DNA of 64,000 nucleotides from Flavobacterium potami (GCF_020026915.1 NZ_JAINUY010000010.1:1-64000), one strand, 5' to 3'. Shown: positions 17,734-26,626, counted from the stretch's first letter. Numbers and translations are program-made. Notes: generated by a model from the sequence alone, not told the origin.

Positions 17734-18429
17734 TTAGTTTTTAAAATCAAAACCATCTTTCCAACTATTTATCTCTTTAGGATGCTCTGCATCATCTGGA
17801 TAATTCTGCTTTACAAACTCAAATTGTTCTTTTGTTAATAGCACAATTTTTCCATCGTTACCAGATGTAATCGGATAAAATTGTTCTGCACTTCCTTGTA
17901 TTTGTAACTGATCATTTAGCATTGCAATAAAATTTAAATATGCTATCGTCCAATCATAATTCCCAAAATCATCATCAAAAGCGATATACTCCTTTCCGTT
18001 TAGTTTTATTGTGTGTAACCAATGTTTATCAGTCATATCATGAAATTCATCAGATATTAAAAGTTTTAACTTTAACTTATCAAATGAAATTTTCACAGTT
18101 TCCAAGTATTGAATTAATCCTCCTCCTTCAAATAAAGCTTCACTATCAATAAAGTAAAACCTATTATCGGTAAAACTCAAATCTTCTCTCATATAACCTT
18201 CGAAAAAGTTTAATTCATCATAAGATTTTTCAAAATCCTCTTTTGTAATTCTTAAATCTTTTTTATCTGTTAAATTGAAAAAGTTTAATTCATTCAGTCG
18301 TAAAACTATTTCTTTACCTGTTAATTTATTTTTGTTTATTCTATTATTATTTTTATCATTCTTTTGCGCATAAAACCTGAAAGAAACAAAAAACAGTAAA
18401 CCTAAAACCAAAATAATTTTACTTTCCAT
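17734..18429 (-). CDS. Secreted protein of unknown function
   Basis: I do not recognise this 231-aa protein. It opens with a signal peptide (MESKIILVLGLLFFVSFRFYAQ), then a short Asn/Lys-rich linker, then a mixed alpha/beta domain rich in Phe, Tyr and acidic residues (LNFFNLTDKKDLRITKEDF, LNGKEYIAFDDDFGNYDW, LTKEQFEFVKQNYP). There is no Cys pair or obvious catalytic motif. It stands alone between the HAD gene and the phoH terminator, with no clear promoter box. Confidence 0.7.
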   Translation of the reverse strand: MESKIILVLGLLFFVSFRFYAQKNDKNNNRINKNKLTGKEIVLRLNELNFFNLTDKKDLRITKEDFEKSYDELNFFEGYMREDLSFTDNRFYFIDSEALFEGGGLIQYLETVKISFDKLKLKLLISDEFHDMTDKHWLHTIKLNGKEYIAFDDDFGNYDWTIAYLNFIAMLNDQLQIQGSAEQFYPITSGNDGKIVLLTKEQFEFVKQNYPDDAEHPKEINSWKDGFDFKN

Positions 18430-18466
18430 TTATTAATTCATAATAATATTTATCCACATTTATTTC

Positions 18467-18517
18467 AAAAAAATATTCGTTTTGCACCTTTCCTTAAAAA
18501 CGCACAAAACGAATATT
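18467..18517 (-). terminator. Intrinsic terminator downstream of phoH-like gene
   Basis: AATATTCGTTTTG (18472-18484) pairs perfectly with CAAAACGAATATT (18505-18517). On the minus strand the stem runs straight into a T-run. Confidence 0.75.
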
Positions 18518-18535
18518 CTTCAATTTATTAGCCAC

Positions 18536-18584
18536 AGATTAAAAGATTAAAATGATTTCTAAATCAATGTAAATCCTTTAATCT
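18536..18584. repeat. Imperfect AGATTAAA hairpin repeat
   Basis: AGATTAAA-A-GATT at 18536-18548 pairs with AATC-C-TTTAATCT at 18572-18584. Together with the preceding GCCAC it resembles flavobacterial intergenic repeats that begin GCCACAGATTAAA. Function unknown. Confidence 0.45.
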
Positions 18585-18632
18585 ATGACAAATTCATTTC
18601 ACGATTTACATTTAACATTTCACTAAAAATTA

Positions 18633-19583
18633 TTAATCGTGATTCTCAATTTGCTTGTAAGCATCGATTACCTTTTTAACCAATCTGTGACGTACGATAT
18701 CTTTATCATCAAGATAAATAATTCCGATACCTTCGATGTCTTTCAGAACCAAAATGGCTTCTTTAAGACCAGAAATAGTTCTTCTTGGTAAATCGACCTG
18801 TCCAGGATCACCCGTAATCATAAATTTGGCGTTTTTTCCCATACGGGTCAAAAACATTTTCATTTGTGAGTGAGTGGTGTTTTGTGCCTCATCAAGGATT
18901 ACGAAAGCATTATCCAATGTACGTCCACGCATAAAAGCAAGCGGCGCAATCTGAATAATTCCTTTCAAAATATAATCCTCTAGTTTTTCGTTCGGAAGCA
19001 TGTCACGCAACGCATCGTAAAGCGGCTGCATATAAGGATCTAGTTTTTCTTTCATATCTCCAGGAAGAAATCCGAGATTTTCTCCCGCTTCTACCGCAGG
19101 ACGCGTCAGAATGATCCTTTTTACTTCTTTATCTTTTAGCATTTTAACCGCCATAGCGACACCGGTATAGGTTTTTCCGGTTCCAGCAGGACCAATAGCA
19201 AAGACCATATCGTTTTTCTTGATCGTATCAACCAGTAATTGCTGATTTGGCGTCATTGCCTTGATAATCTTACCGCCAACACCATGAACTAAGATTTTGT
19301 CATGATCGTAAGCTCTTTTTTCTTCCTGACCATCGCTCATAATCACACGTTCAATTACATTATCATCAATATTATTGTAACGTGTAAAATGAAGCATTAA
19401 TCTTTGAAATCTTTTTTCGAATTCATCTAAAACTTCTTTTTCGCCAAATGCCTTTAAAGTTGTCCCTCGTGCTACGATTTTAAGCTTCGGGTAGTACTTT
19501 TTAATGATTTCCAGATGGCTGTCCTGAGCGCCCCAAAATTCTTTTGGTGCAATATCTACTAGCTCGATTATTCTTTCGTTCAA
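18633..19583 (-). CDS. phoH: PhoH-like ATPase
   Basis: The 316-aa P-loop ATPase has a ~100-aa N-terminal region of the YbeZ/PhoH type (with LKIVARGTTLKAFGE) followed by the PhoH domain. Walker A is GPAGTGKT at 131-138, Walker B is FVILDEAQNTTHSQMK, and the sensor segment is MITGDPGQVDLPR. The family is linked to RNA metabolism and often works with the endoribonuclease YbeY; no ybeY gene is visible here. It is divergent from the SAM hydrolase gene and is followed by its own terminator. Confidence 0.92.
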   Translation of the reverse strand: MNERIIELVDIAPKEFWGAQDSHLEIIKKYYPKLKIVARGTTLKAFGEKEVLDEFEKRFQRLMLHFTRYNNIDDNVIERVIMSDGQEEKRAYDHDKILVHGVGGKIIKAMTPNQQLLVDTIKKNDMVFAIGPAGTGKTYTGVAMAVKMLKDKEVKRIILTRPAVEAGENLGFLPGDMKEKLDPYMQPLYDALRDMLPNEKLEDYILKGIIQIAPLAFMRGRTLDNAFVILDEAQNTTHSQMKMFLTRMGKNAKFMITGDPGQVDLPRRTISGLKEAILVLKDIEGIGIIYLDDKDIVRHRLVKKVIDAYKQIENHD

Positions 19584-19783
19584 ATGAAGTAGTTTTAAAT
19601 TAAATAATTCCTTTTTTACTATTTAGAGGTTGTCGGGTCTTTTTTGGGTCACAGTTTATAGGTCGCAGTTTTCAGTTTTTTCCTCAACTAAACTTAATCT
19701 TCTGGATATAAATACTGTAACTTGCAAAAACTTTAAAAAACACAAATTGTCTTTTCTTTCTTTCAATTTGTATTTACTATTAC

Positions 19784-19791
19784 TAGCTTTG
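19784..19791 (+). promoter_or_regulatory. -7 box of SAM hydrolase gene (TAGCTTTG)
   Basis: TAGCTTTG exactly matches TAnnTTTG and lies 59 bases upstream of the start at 19851. A -33 element is not evident at normal spacing. Confidence 0.45.
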
Positions 19792-19850
19792 CATTTCTCA
19801 AATTTAATGAAATTTAGATTTAAATACTATCAATAGTTATAAACAAAATT

Positions 19851-20678
19851 ATGTCAATAATTACCCTTACAACAGACTACGGCTTGAAAGATCACTTTGT
19901 GGGCTCGCTGAAGGGTAAAATACTTTCCGAAAATCCAGAGGTTCAGATTATTGACATTTCTCATGACATTGATCCCTTTAATACTGCCGAAGCAAGCTAC
20001 ATTATTGGCGCTTCTTATTTGAGTTTTCCAAAAGGTACAGTTCATCTAATTGGCGTTGATATTGAACGCAATAAAGAGAACCAGCATATCGCTATGCAAT
20101 GGAACGATCACTACTTTATTTGCGCCGATAACGGAATCTTGAGCATGCTTACACAGAAGATTGTTCCGCAGAAAATTGTGGCGATTAACATTCACGATCG
20201 TTTTCCTATTGAAGCTACTGATTTAGATATTTTTATTCAGGTTGCTTCTCATTTATCTAAAGGAGGTTTACTGAATGTTATCGGAAAAGAAATTACAGCG
20301 ATTAAAGAGGCGACCGAATTACAGGCTATTGTGGCCAATGACGGAAATTCTCTAAAAGGATACGTGATTTACATTGATCATTTTGGAAATATTGTTACTA
20401 ATATTTCTAAAAAACAATTCTTAGAAGTAGCTCGAGGACGCCCATATGAAATCGTAATGAAGCCTAAAAACATCAAAACAATTTTACCTAATTATTCGGC
20501 AATTGCAACTTCTGACAAGTATCCTATCAAAACTTATGAAGGAGAAAAACTGGCTATTTTTAATGAAGCCGGCTTTTTAGAAATCGCTATTTTCAGAAGC
20601 AATCCTTCTAAAGTCGGTTCTGCAAATAGTCTACTTGGATTGAATTATCGTGATGTGATTACGATTAAGTTTTCTTAG
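19851..20678 (+). CDS. SAM hydroxide adenosyltransferase (DUF62 family)
   Basis: The 275-aa enzyme belongs to the DUF62/fluorinase-fold family. Most members hydrolyse S-adenosylmethionine to adenosine and methionine with an activated water; a few specialised relatives use halide. It has the N-terminal signature ITLTTDYGLKDHFVGSLKG with Asp9, the DISHDIDPFN block (~35-44), ASYIIGASYLSFPKGTVHLIGVD, and the C-terminal domain with IDHFGNIVTNIS. I see no halogenase-type loop, so SAM hydrolysis is the default. It is divergent from phoH and close to gldFG. Confidence 0.9.
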   Translation: MSIITLTTDYGLKDHFVGSLKGKILSENPEVQIIDISHDIDPFNTAEASYIIGASYLSFPKGTVHLIGVDIERNKENQHIAMQWNDHYFICADNGILSMLTQKIVPQKIVAINIHDRFPIEATDLDIFIQVASHLSKGGLLNVIGKEITAIKEATELQAIVANDGNSLKGYVIYIDHFGNIVTNISKKQFLEVARGRPYEIVMKPKNIKTILPNYSAIATSDKYPIKTYEGEKLAIFNEAGFLEIAIFRSNPSKVGSANSLLGLNYRDVITIKFS

Positions 20679-20715
20679 TTTTTAAATAAATCATTTCACT
20701 TCAATAAGAAATCTA

Positions 20716-21234
20716 ATGACGAAAATCAAAGACGTAAATCAAGGTGATCTTTTAACATTCATTAACGAAGAAAACAAATACAAAATTCTTCTTTGCACCA
20801 ATGTATATAAAGATCGAAGTCCACAAAACTTTACTTTTTGTCTTTTAGATTATAATAAAACAGAAAAGCCAACACTGGATGATATCGAACATTTGAGCTT
20901 TTTTGGTGTTGGTAATATGACTAAGAAAAACTTGCACAATTATTCAGAACAGGAATTAGAAAAAATGTGGTTTTTACATCCTGAAATAAAACCATGTCTT
21001 TTAGGTTCTTGCTCATTGGTAATCTGGCGAAAAGATTTTATGAAATTTCGTGACAATTTAGAATTTATCGGTAATCTGGAAATTCTTCACAACATTAATA
21101 AAAACGGAAATTGTGGTATAAATGCAAGCGATTGGGGATTTCTAAAAAGTTTTTATGGTGAAAAATTGATGAAATTTATTGATGAAAGAGGACAAAAACT
21201 TTTCAGTTTAAATGCCATCATTAAGTCAACTTAG
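20716..21234 (+). CDS. Hypothetical protein
   Basis: I do not recognise this 172-aa soluble protein. It has no signal peptide and begins with a strand-rich segment (QGDLLTFINEENKYKILLCTNVY), then an acidic linker (KPTLDDIEHL), a Trp/Cys-containing middle (KMWFLHPEIKPCLLGSCSLVIW) and a C-terminal helix. The 37-base gap to the SAM hydrolase gene allows cotranscription. The opening strands resemble small beta-barrel immunity-type proteins only vaguely; I do not claim a family. Confidence 0.7.
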   Translation: MTKIKDVNQGDLLTFINEENKYKILLCTNVYKDRSPQNFTFCLLDYNKTEKPTLDDIEHLSFFGVGNMTKKNLHNYSEQELEKMWFLHPEIKPCLLGSCSLVIWRKDFMKFRDNLEFIGNLEILHNINKNGNCGINASDWGFLKSFYGEKLMKFIDERGQKLFSLNAIIKST

Positions 21235-21296
21235 TCACTCAAAATGATTTTTTGCAATAAATGATCCTTTAAAAGAAAAACAAGAATCAAATTTGG

Positions 21297-21304
21297 TACT
21301 TTTG
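21297..21304 (+). promoter_or_regulatory. -7 box of monooxygenase-like gene (TACTTTTG)
   Basis: TACTTTTG is an exact TAnnTTTG match 45 bases upstream of the start at 21349. It also argues against the longer frame beginning at 21322. Confidence 0.5.
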
Positions 21305-21348
21305 CGCACCTGTAAAGCTTTATGCTTTCAAAATCTAAAATAATTAAG

Positions 21349-21645
21349 ATGTTCGTTAGAATAGTAAAAATGAGTTTTCATGAAGAAAAAATTCCAGATT
21401 TTCTAGAGAATTTTGATTCTGTGAAAGAGAAAATACGAAATGCAGAAGGAAATCGTTTTTTAGAATTGTATCAGGATAAAAATAATAAATGCGTCTTTTT
21501 CACTTACAGTTATTGGGAAACCGAAGCCGATTTGGAAAATTATAGAAATTCTGAGCTTTTTAATACTGTTTGGAATTTTACAAAAAAATTATTCAATGCA
21601 AAACCAGAAGCGTGGAGCGTTGATAAATTGGTAAGTTTAAAATAG
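21349..21645 (+). CDS. Antibiotic biosynthesis monooxygenase-like (ABM) protein
   Basis: The 98-aa single-domain protein has the dimeric alpha/beta-barrel pattern of ABM-domain proteins: FVRIVKMSFHEEKIPDFLENF, the central GNRFLELYQD strand, FFTYSYWETEADLENYRNSELF, and a last helix carrying WNFTKKLFNAKPEAWSVDKL. Such proteins include small-molecule monooxygenases and haem-binding enzymes; activity cannot be assigned. The open frame starts at 21322, but the Met at 21349 gives the family-typical N-terminus and fits the -7 box. Confidence 0.75.
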   Translation: MFVRIVKMSFHEEKIPDFLENFDSVKEKIRNAEGNRFLELYQDKNNKCVFFTYSYWETEADLENYRNSELFNTVWNFTKKLFNAKPEAWSVDKLVSLK

Positions 21646-21696
21646 TTTCAGGTTTCAAGTTTCAAGTTAATATTGGAACGGAGAATTGGAACGATT

Positions 21697-21814
21697 TTAA
21701 CCGCAAAGCACGCAAGGATTTTTTCCTAAGATCCTTTTAAAAACGCAAAGTTCGCAAAGCTTTGTGTAAAAAAACTTTGCGAACTTTGCGTAAACCTTGC
21801 GCCTTTGCGGTTAA
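21697..21814. repeat. Nested CGCAAAG hairpin repeat, copy 1
   Basis: The outer arms TTAACCGCAAAG (21697-21708) and CTTTGCGGTTAA (21803-21814) enclose a perfect 17-bp inner stem, ACGCAAAGTTCGCAAAG (21743-21759) with CTTTGCGAACTTTGCGT (21775-21791). It lies upstream of gldF. The inner stem is identical to that of copy 2 at 25738-25867. Confidence 0.8.
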
Positions 21815-21897
21815 AAACACAAAGTAAAGCAACGTGAAACATGAAACAAAAATCGATTAAACGGTTAAACAAAATAAAACGATTAAACAAAAAATAA

Positions 21898-22623
21898 ATG
21901 AAATCAATCATTTTAAGAGAAATAAAATCCTTTTTTGGCTCGCCGATTGGCTATTTGGTCATTGCTATTTTCTTAATTAGCAACGGACTATTTTTATGGG
22001 TTTTCGAAGGAGATTACAATATATTAAACACCGGTTATGCCGATTTGACTCCGTTTTTCACGTTAGCTCCTTGGATTTTGATTTTCTTAATTCCAGCCGT
22101 TACGATGAGAAGTTTCTCTGACGAAAAAAAACAAGGAACTTTGGAGTTATTATTGACAAAACCTTTATCCATTTGGCAGATCGTAAATGGTAAATTTTTC
22201 GGCTCATTTTTATTAATCATCTTGGCCATTATTCCAACTTTAATTTATGTAAAAGTCATTTCAGATTTAGGTTCGCCAGAGGGCAACATCGATATGGGAA
22301 GTACCATTGGTTCTTATTTTGGATTATTGTTTTTAATTGGCTCTTATTCCGCAATTGGAATCTTTACTTCTACGCTATCAGAAAATCAGATTGTCGCTTT
22401 TATTATCGCAGTTTTCTTGTGCTTTTTCTTTTATTTTGGCTTTGAAGGTTTGAGTTCATTAATTCCTGGATCAAATACTTTTATTTCAGCTTTAGGAATG
22501 CAGAATCACTTCAAGAGTATGAGCCGAGGTGTAATTGATACACGCGATATTATTTATTTCTTAAGTATATCTGTCGCTTTTCTTTCTTTTACTGTTTATC
22601 AATTAAAATCTTTTAAAGCCTAA
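21898..22623 (+). CDS. gldF: Gliding-motility ABC transporter permease GldF
   Basis: The 241-aa integral membrane protein has six predicted helices and belongs to the ABC-2 permease type. It begins MKSIILREIKSFFGSPIGYLVIAIF and carries the conserved motif MRSFSDEKKQGTLELLLTKP. In Flavobacterium johnsoniae GldF and GldG form an ABC transporter with the ATPase GldA and are needed for gliding. It overlaps gldG by one base (TAATG). No gldA is in the window, which agrees with gldA lying elsewhere in F. johnsoniae. Confidence 0.93.
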   Translation: MKSIILREIKSFFGSPIGYLVIAIFLISNGLFLWVFEGDYNILNTGYADLTPFFTLAPWILIFLIPAVTMRSFSDEKKQGTLELLLTKPLSIWQIVNGKFFGSFLLIILAIIPTLIYVKVISDLGSPEGNIDMGSTIGSYFGLLFLIGSYSAIGIFTSTLSENQIVAFIIAVFLCFFFYFGFEGLSSLIPGSNTFISALGMQNHFKSMSRGVIDTRDIIYFLSISVAFLSFTVYQLKSFKA

Positions 22624-24308
22624 TGAAATCTTCTACAAAGCAAAATATCAAGACGTTAGGTATTACAATTTTTATTTTAATTGTTTTAAATGTACTTGGA
22701 ACGCTGTTTTTCCATCGTTTTGATCTAACGAAAGACAAACGTTATACTTTATCGCCAACTTCATTACAAATTGTAAAACAAGTTGAAAATCCGCTTTCTA
22801 TAAAAATTTATATGGAAGGTGATCTTCCAGCAGATTTTAGACGTTTGCAACAGGAAACCAAGCAATTATTGGAAGAATTTCAAGCTTACAACAAAAATAT
22901 TGTTTTCGAATTTGTTGATCCGTTAGCGAATGAAGAAGAAAGTGATGAATTGACCAAATCACTTTTCCAAAAGGGATTAACACCAATAAACATCACAGTC
23001 GACGACAAAGGAAAACAATCTCAAGCAATGGTTTTTCCTTGGGCAATTGCCGTTTACAACAACAAAGAAGTGAATATTCCATTATTAAAAAATATAATGG
23101 GAGCTTCGACAACACAAAAAGTTATCGGATCTATTCAGCATTTAGAATATTCTATTGCAGATGCGATTAATAAAGTAACCAAAAACAAGCAGAAAAAAGT
23201 TGCCATTATTAAAGGAAATGGTGAATTGAAAGAAAGGCATATTGCTGGAATGCTAAAGCAGATTCACGAAAGTTACCTAATAGGGCCATTTACATTAGAT
23301 TCAGTTGCTAAAAATCCGAATGGAACTTTGAGGGAACTTAAAAAATACGATTTAGCAATTGTTGCAAAACCAACAGAAAAATTCTCTGACGAAGAAAAAG
23401 AAGTTCTGGATCAGTTTATTATGAATGGAGGAAAGACCCTTTGGTTAATCGAACAGACTGCTGCGGACATGGATAGTCTTTATAATGATATGGGCGCAAC
23501 TTTGGCTTATCCGAGAAATTTAAATCTAAACGATATGTTCTTCAAATACGGATTCAGAATTAATCCTGATTTGATTAAAGATGAGCAGGGAACTCCAATA
23601 AAACTGGCAACGGGCGAACAAGGAAGCGCGACACAATATCAGGATTTTATCTGGAAATTTGCGCCACAAGTTTATCCGATAAGTCAGCATCCAATCGTTA
23701 AAAATCTGGGTGGAATCAAATTCGATTTCGCGAATCCGATTGATACTTTGAAAAACGGAATTAAGAAAACGGTTTTATTGCAATCTTCTCAATATTCTAA
23801 AACTATCGGAACGCCAACCGAAGTTAATCTGAATATGGTAACGGAAAAAACGACTCCGCAGGATTATCTGAATAAAGGAAACAAACCGCTTGCTGTCTTA
23901 TTGGAAGGTTCTTTCCATTCGGCTTTTGAAAACAGGGTTTTACCTTTCAAAGACAATTCTTTCACAGCACAAGGGAAACCAAACAAAATGATTGTAATTG
24001 CTGACGGAGATATAGCAAGAAACCAGTTAGACAAAAATATGATGCCAGTTGAGTTGGGTTATGACCAAAGAACGGGTCAATTATATGACAACAAAGACTT
24101 CATCATGAATAGTATCAATTATTTACTTGACGATACGGGACTTATTAACATCAGAAGCAAAGATGTTGAACTGCCTTTATTAGACAAGGAAAAAGTTTAT
24201 CAAAGTTATACTTTGACACAATTCATAACTATCGGAGTTCCAATTCTAATTTTATTGCTATTCGGACTTGCCTTTACTTTCATCAGAAAAAGAAAGTACA
24301 GCAAATAG
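22623..24308 (+). CDS. gldG: Gliding-motility ABC transporter substrate-binding protein GldG
   Basis: The 561-aa protein is anchored by an N-terminal helix (~12-32) and a C-terminal helix (~530-553) ending in FIRKRKYSK, with a large periplasmic part between. The opening FHRFDLTKDKRYTLSPTS is the hallmark of GldG/auxiliary ABC proteins. The start overlaps the gldF stop. It works with GldF in the gliding machinery; the cargo is still unknown in the literature I recall. dnaN follows with its own -7 box. Confidence 0.93.
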   Translation: MKSSTKQNIKTLGITIFILIVLNVLGTLFFHRFDLTKDKRYTLSPTSLQIVKQVENPLSIKIYMEGDLPADFRRLQQETKQLLEEFQAYNKNIVFEFVDPLANEEESDELTKSLFQKGLTPINITVDDKGKQSQAMVFPWAIAVYNNKEVNIPLLKNIMGASTTQKVIGSIQHLEYSIADAINKVTKNKQKKVAIIKGNGELKERHIAGMLKQIHESYLIGPFTLDSVAKNPNGTLRELKKYDLAIVAKPTEKFSDEEKEVLDQFIMNGGKTLWLIEQTAADMDSLYNDMGATLAYPRNLNLNDMFFKYGFRINPDLIKDEQGTPIKLATGEQGSATQYQDFIWKFAPQVYPISQHPIVKNLGGIKFDFANPIDTLKNGIKKTVLLQSSQYSKTIGTPTEVNLNMVTEKTTPQDYLNKGNKPLAVLLEGSFHSAFENRVLPFKDNSFTAQGKPNKMIVIADGDIARNQLDKNMMPVELGYDQRTGQLYDNKDFIMNSINYLLDDTGLINIRSKDVELPLLDKEKVYQSYTLTQFITIGVPILILLLFGLAFTFIRKRKYSK

Positions 24309-24347
24309 ATGTTAATAAAAAAATGTAATAGTTTGGATAGTTTAAGA

Positions 24348-24355
24348 TATATTTG
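24348..24355 (+). promoter_or_regulatory. dnaN -7 box (TATATTTG)
   Basis: TATATTTG is an exact TAnnTTTG match, 61 bases before the dnaN start. A TTTG at 24332-24335 is closer than normal for a -33 element. Confidence 0.5.
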
Positions 24356-24415
24356 TAATCCGTATATTTAGCCCTTTATTTGCTAAAAGATCCATCAAAA
24401 AATAAAATAAAACAG

Positions 24416-25534
24416 ATGAAATTTATAGTATCGAGTTCGTACTTATTAAAACAATTACAAGTTTTAGGTAGTGTAATCAATAGCAACAATACGTTGCCAA
24501 TTTTAGACAACTTTTTATTTGAACTAAACAATAATGAGTTGACAGTTTCGGCTTCAGATCTTGAAACGACTATGTCGGCTACATTATCGATCGATTCTAC
24601 AAGTAAAGGAAGCGTAGCAGTACCTGCAAAACTTTTGCTTGAAATTTTAAAAACATTTCCAGAACAGCCTTTAACTTTCACTGTAGAAGATAATAATACA
24701 GTAGAAATTAGCTCAAATTCTGGTAAATATGCTTTAGCTTACGCTGCAGGAGAAGAATTCCCTAAAGCAGTAAGTCTTGAAGATCCGTCTGTAACGCTTG
24801 TTCCTGCAGAAGTTTTAGCAACTGCAGTAAGTAAAACTATTTTTGCAGCTGGAAACGACGATTTACGTCCGGTAATGTCTGGGGTTTTCTTCCAGTTTTC
24901 ACCAGAAGGATTAATCTTCGTAGCGACTGATGCTCATAAATTGGTAAAATATGCTCGTACAGATGTAAAAGCATCTCAAGTGGCAGATTTTATCATGCCT
25001 AAAAAACCTTTAAACATTTTAAAAAGCATTTTAGGAAGTTCTGATGCAGAAGTTAAAATTGAATACAACGATTCAAATGCAACTTTCTCATTTGACAATT
25101 ATATCTTAATGTGTCGTTTAATCGATGGAAAATACCCAAACTACGAAGCGGTAATTCCAAAAGAAAATCCAAACAAATTAATGATTGACCGTTCTTTATT
25201 TTTAAGTTCTGTTCGTCGTGTTGCGATTTTCTCTAACAAAACAACGCACCAAATTCGTTTGAAAATTGCTGGAGCTGAATTAAACGTTTCGGCAGAAGAC
25301 ATCGATTACTCAAACAAAGCAGAAGAAAGATTGACTTGTGATTACCAAGGAGATGATCTTCAAATTGGTTTCAACTCTCGTTTCTTAACAGAGATGTTGA
25401 CTAATTTACAATCTGATATGATTATGCTTGAAATGTCATTACCTAACAGAGCTGGAATCTTAACTCCAGTCGATGGTTTAGAAGAGGGCGAAACCGTTAC
25501 TATGTTGGTAATGCCTGTCATGTTAAATAGTTAA
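24416..25534 (+). CDS. dnaN: DNA polymerase III beta subunit (sliding clamp)
   Basis: The 372-aa ring-forming clamp gives processivity to the replicative polymerase. It starts MKFIVSSSYLLKQLQVLGSVI and has three clamp domains; recognisable blocks are NTLPILDNFLFEL, LRPVMSGVFFQF, ATDAHKLVKY, KYPNYEAVIP and the C-terminal tail MLVMPVMLNS. The frame is open from 24380, but the Met at 24416 gives the conserved N-terminus. It does not sit next to dnaA here; its neighbours are gldFG. A terminator follows. Confidence 0.96.
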   Translation: MKFIVSSSYLLKQLQVLGSVINSNNTLPILDNFLFELNNNELTVSASDLETTMSATLSIDSTSKGSVAVPAKLLLEILKTFPEQPLTFTVEDNNTVEISSNSGKYALAYAAGEEFPKAVSLEDPSVTLVPAEVLATAVSKTIFAAGNDDLRPVMSGVFFQFSPEGLIFVATDAHKLVKYARTDVKASQVADFIMPKKPLNILKSILGSSDAEVKIEYNDSNATFSFDNYILMCRLIDGKYPNYEAVIPKENPNKLMIDRSLFLSSVRRVAIFSNKTTHQIRLKIAGAELNVSAEDIDYSNKAEERLTCDYQGDDLQIGFNSRFLTEMLTNLQSDMIMLEMSLPNRAGILTPVDGLEEGETVTMLVMPVMLNS

Positions 25535-25639
25535 CATCAAAGTTTCTTTTTGTTACAGGGATATTTTTTAGTTTAACATTAAAGATATATCATTGTAAAA
25601 AAAAAATATCGCTATTAACCAACCATTTTTTATACCTAG

Positions 25640-25674
25640 AAACCGCAATTCCTATAAAGAGTTGCGGTTTTTTA
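25640..25674 (+). terminator. Intrinsic terminator of dnaN
   Basis: AAACCGCAA (25640-25648) pairs with TTGCGGTTT (25662-25670), followed by a T-run. Confidence 0.85.
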
Positions 25675-25686
25675 TTTTCGTTTTAT

Positions 25687-25916
25687 TTTGTTTCAGGTTT
25701 TTGTTTGTTTCAGGTTTCAAGTTGATATACTTTGTGTTGATTTAACCGCAAAGAACGCTAAGTTTTTTTGTTTTTGAGTACGTAGTAAAAACGCAAAGTT
25801 CGCAAAGCTTTGAAAATAAAACTTTGCGAACTTTGCGTAAACCTTAGCGTTCTTTGCGGTTAAATCAGCATAATCCAAAAACTTGAAACCTGAAACAAAC
25901 AAAAACCTGAAACAAA
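25687..25916. repeat. 230-bp triple-nested inverted repeat, copy 2
   Basis: Three perfect inverted repeats are nested: outer 37-bp arms (25687-25723 and 25880-25916) built from GTTTCAGGTTT words, middle 25-bp arms (25738-25762 and 25843-25867) containing TTTAACCGCAAAGAACG, and an inner 17-bp stem (25791-25807 and 25822-25838). It fills the spacer between the dnaN terminator and the DsbA-like gene. No open reading frame of interest lies inside. It could fold into a very long hairpin as RNA or a cruciform as DNA. Confidence 0.85.
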
Positions 25917-25935
25917 TTTTCCGTATCTTTACGAT

Positions 25936-26565
25936 ATGAAAATAGAAATTTGGTCGGACATCATGTGTCCGTTTTGTTATATCGGAAAAAGACAATTGGA
26001 AACTGCACTTTCAGTATTTCCTAATAATGATTTTGAAATTGAATGGAAAAGCTTCCAACTTGACCCCACAATTACTGCACAACCTGATACCGACGTTTAT
26101 ACGTTTTTAGCAGAAAGAAAAGGCATGTCTATTGAACAATCTAAAGAAATGCACAAAGGCGTTGCAGAACGTGCTAAAAGTGTTGGTTTAGATTATAACT
26201 TTGACAAAGCTGTTATTTCCAATTCTTTAAACGCGCATAGAATCATTCAATTGGCCAAAACCAAAAATATGGGCGATCGAATGGAAGAAATTTTCTTTAA
26301 AGCCTATTTTACTGATGGCCAGGATTTAAACAACGGCCTTACTTTAATAAAATTAGGCATTCAGGCAGGACTGACTGAAAATGAGGTTAGAGAAGTTTTA
26401 GAAAGCGATGATTTATTTCTAAAAGAAGTTCAGGCTGACATTAAAGAAGCGGAAGCAATTGGTGTGCAAGGTGTTCCTTTTTTTGTATTTGACAGAAAAT
26501 ATGCCGTTTCTGGAGCACAGCCAATCGAAACTTTTGTAAACACAATTCAAGAAGTTCTGAAATAA
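25936..26565 (+). CDS. DsbA-family oxidoreductase (FrnE-like)
   Basis: The 209-aa thioredoxin-fold protein has the DsbA helical insertion. The active site CPFC (Cys11-Cys14) lies in WSDIMCPFCYIGK, and the cis-Pro loop is GVQGVPFFVFD near residue 175. There is no signal peptide, as in FrnE proteins, which are cytoplasmic disulfide oxidoreductases linked to oxidative stress and polyketide pathways. It begins 20 bases after the inverted-repeat element and 113 bases before ku; it may be a separate unit. Confidence 0.9.
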   Translation: MKIEIWSDIMCPFCYIGKRQLETALSVFPNNDFEIEWKSFQLDPTITAQPDTDVYTFLAERKGMSIEQSKEMHKGVAERAKSVGLDYNFDKAVISNSLNAHRIIQLAKTKNMGDRMEEIFFKAYFTDGQDLNNGLTLIKLGIQAGLTENEVREVLESDDLFLKEVQADIKEAEAIGVQGVPFFVFDRKYAVSGAQPIETFVNTIQEVLK

Positions 26566-26626
26566 GATCGTTCTCTTTCAATTTTTTAAGATTGAGATTT
26601 TGTAACTTTTACAAAATGCTTTGTAA

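Noticed and set aside
26598..26616. Short TTTTGTA/TACAAAA hairpin upstream of ku
   Set aside because: It is AT-only and short, and such pairings are expected by chance in this base composition.
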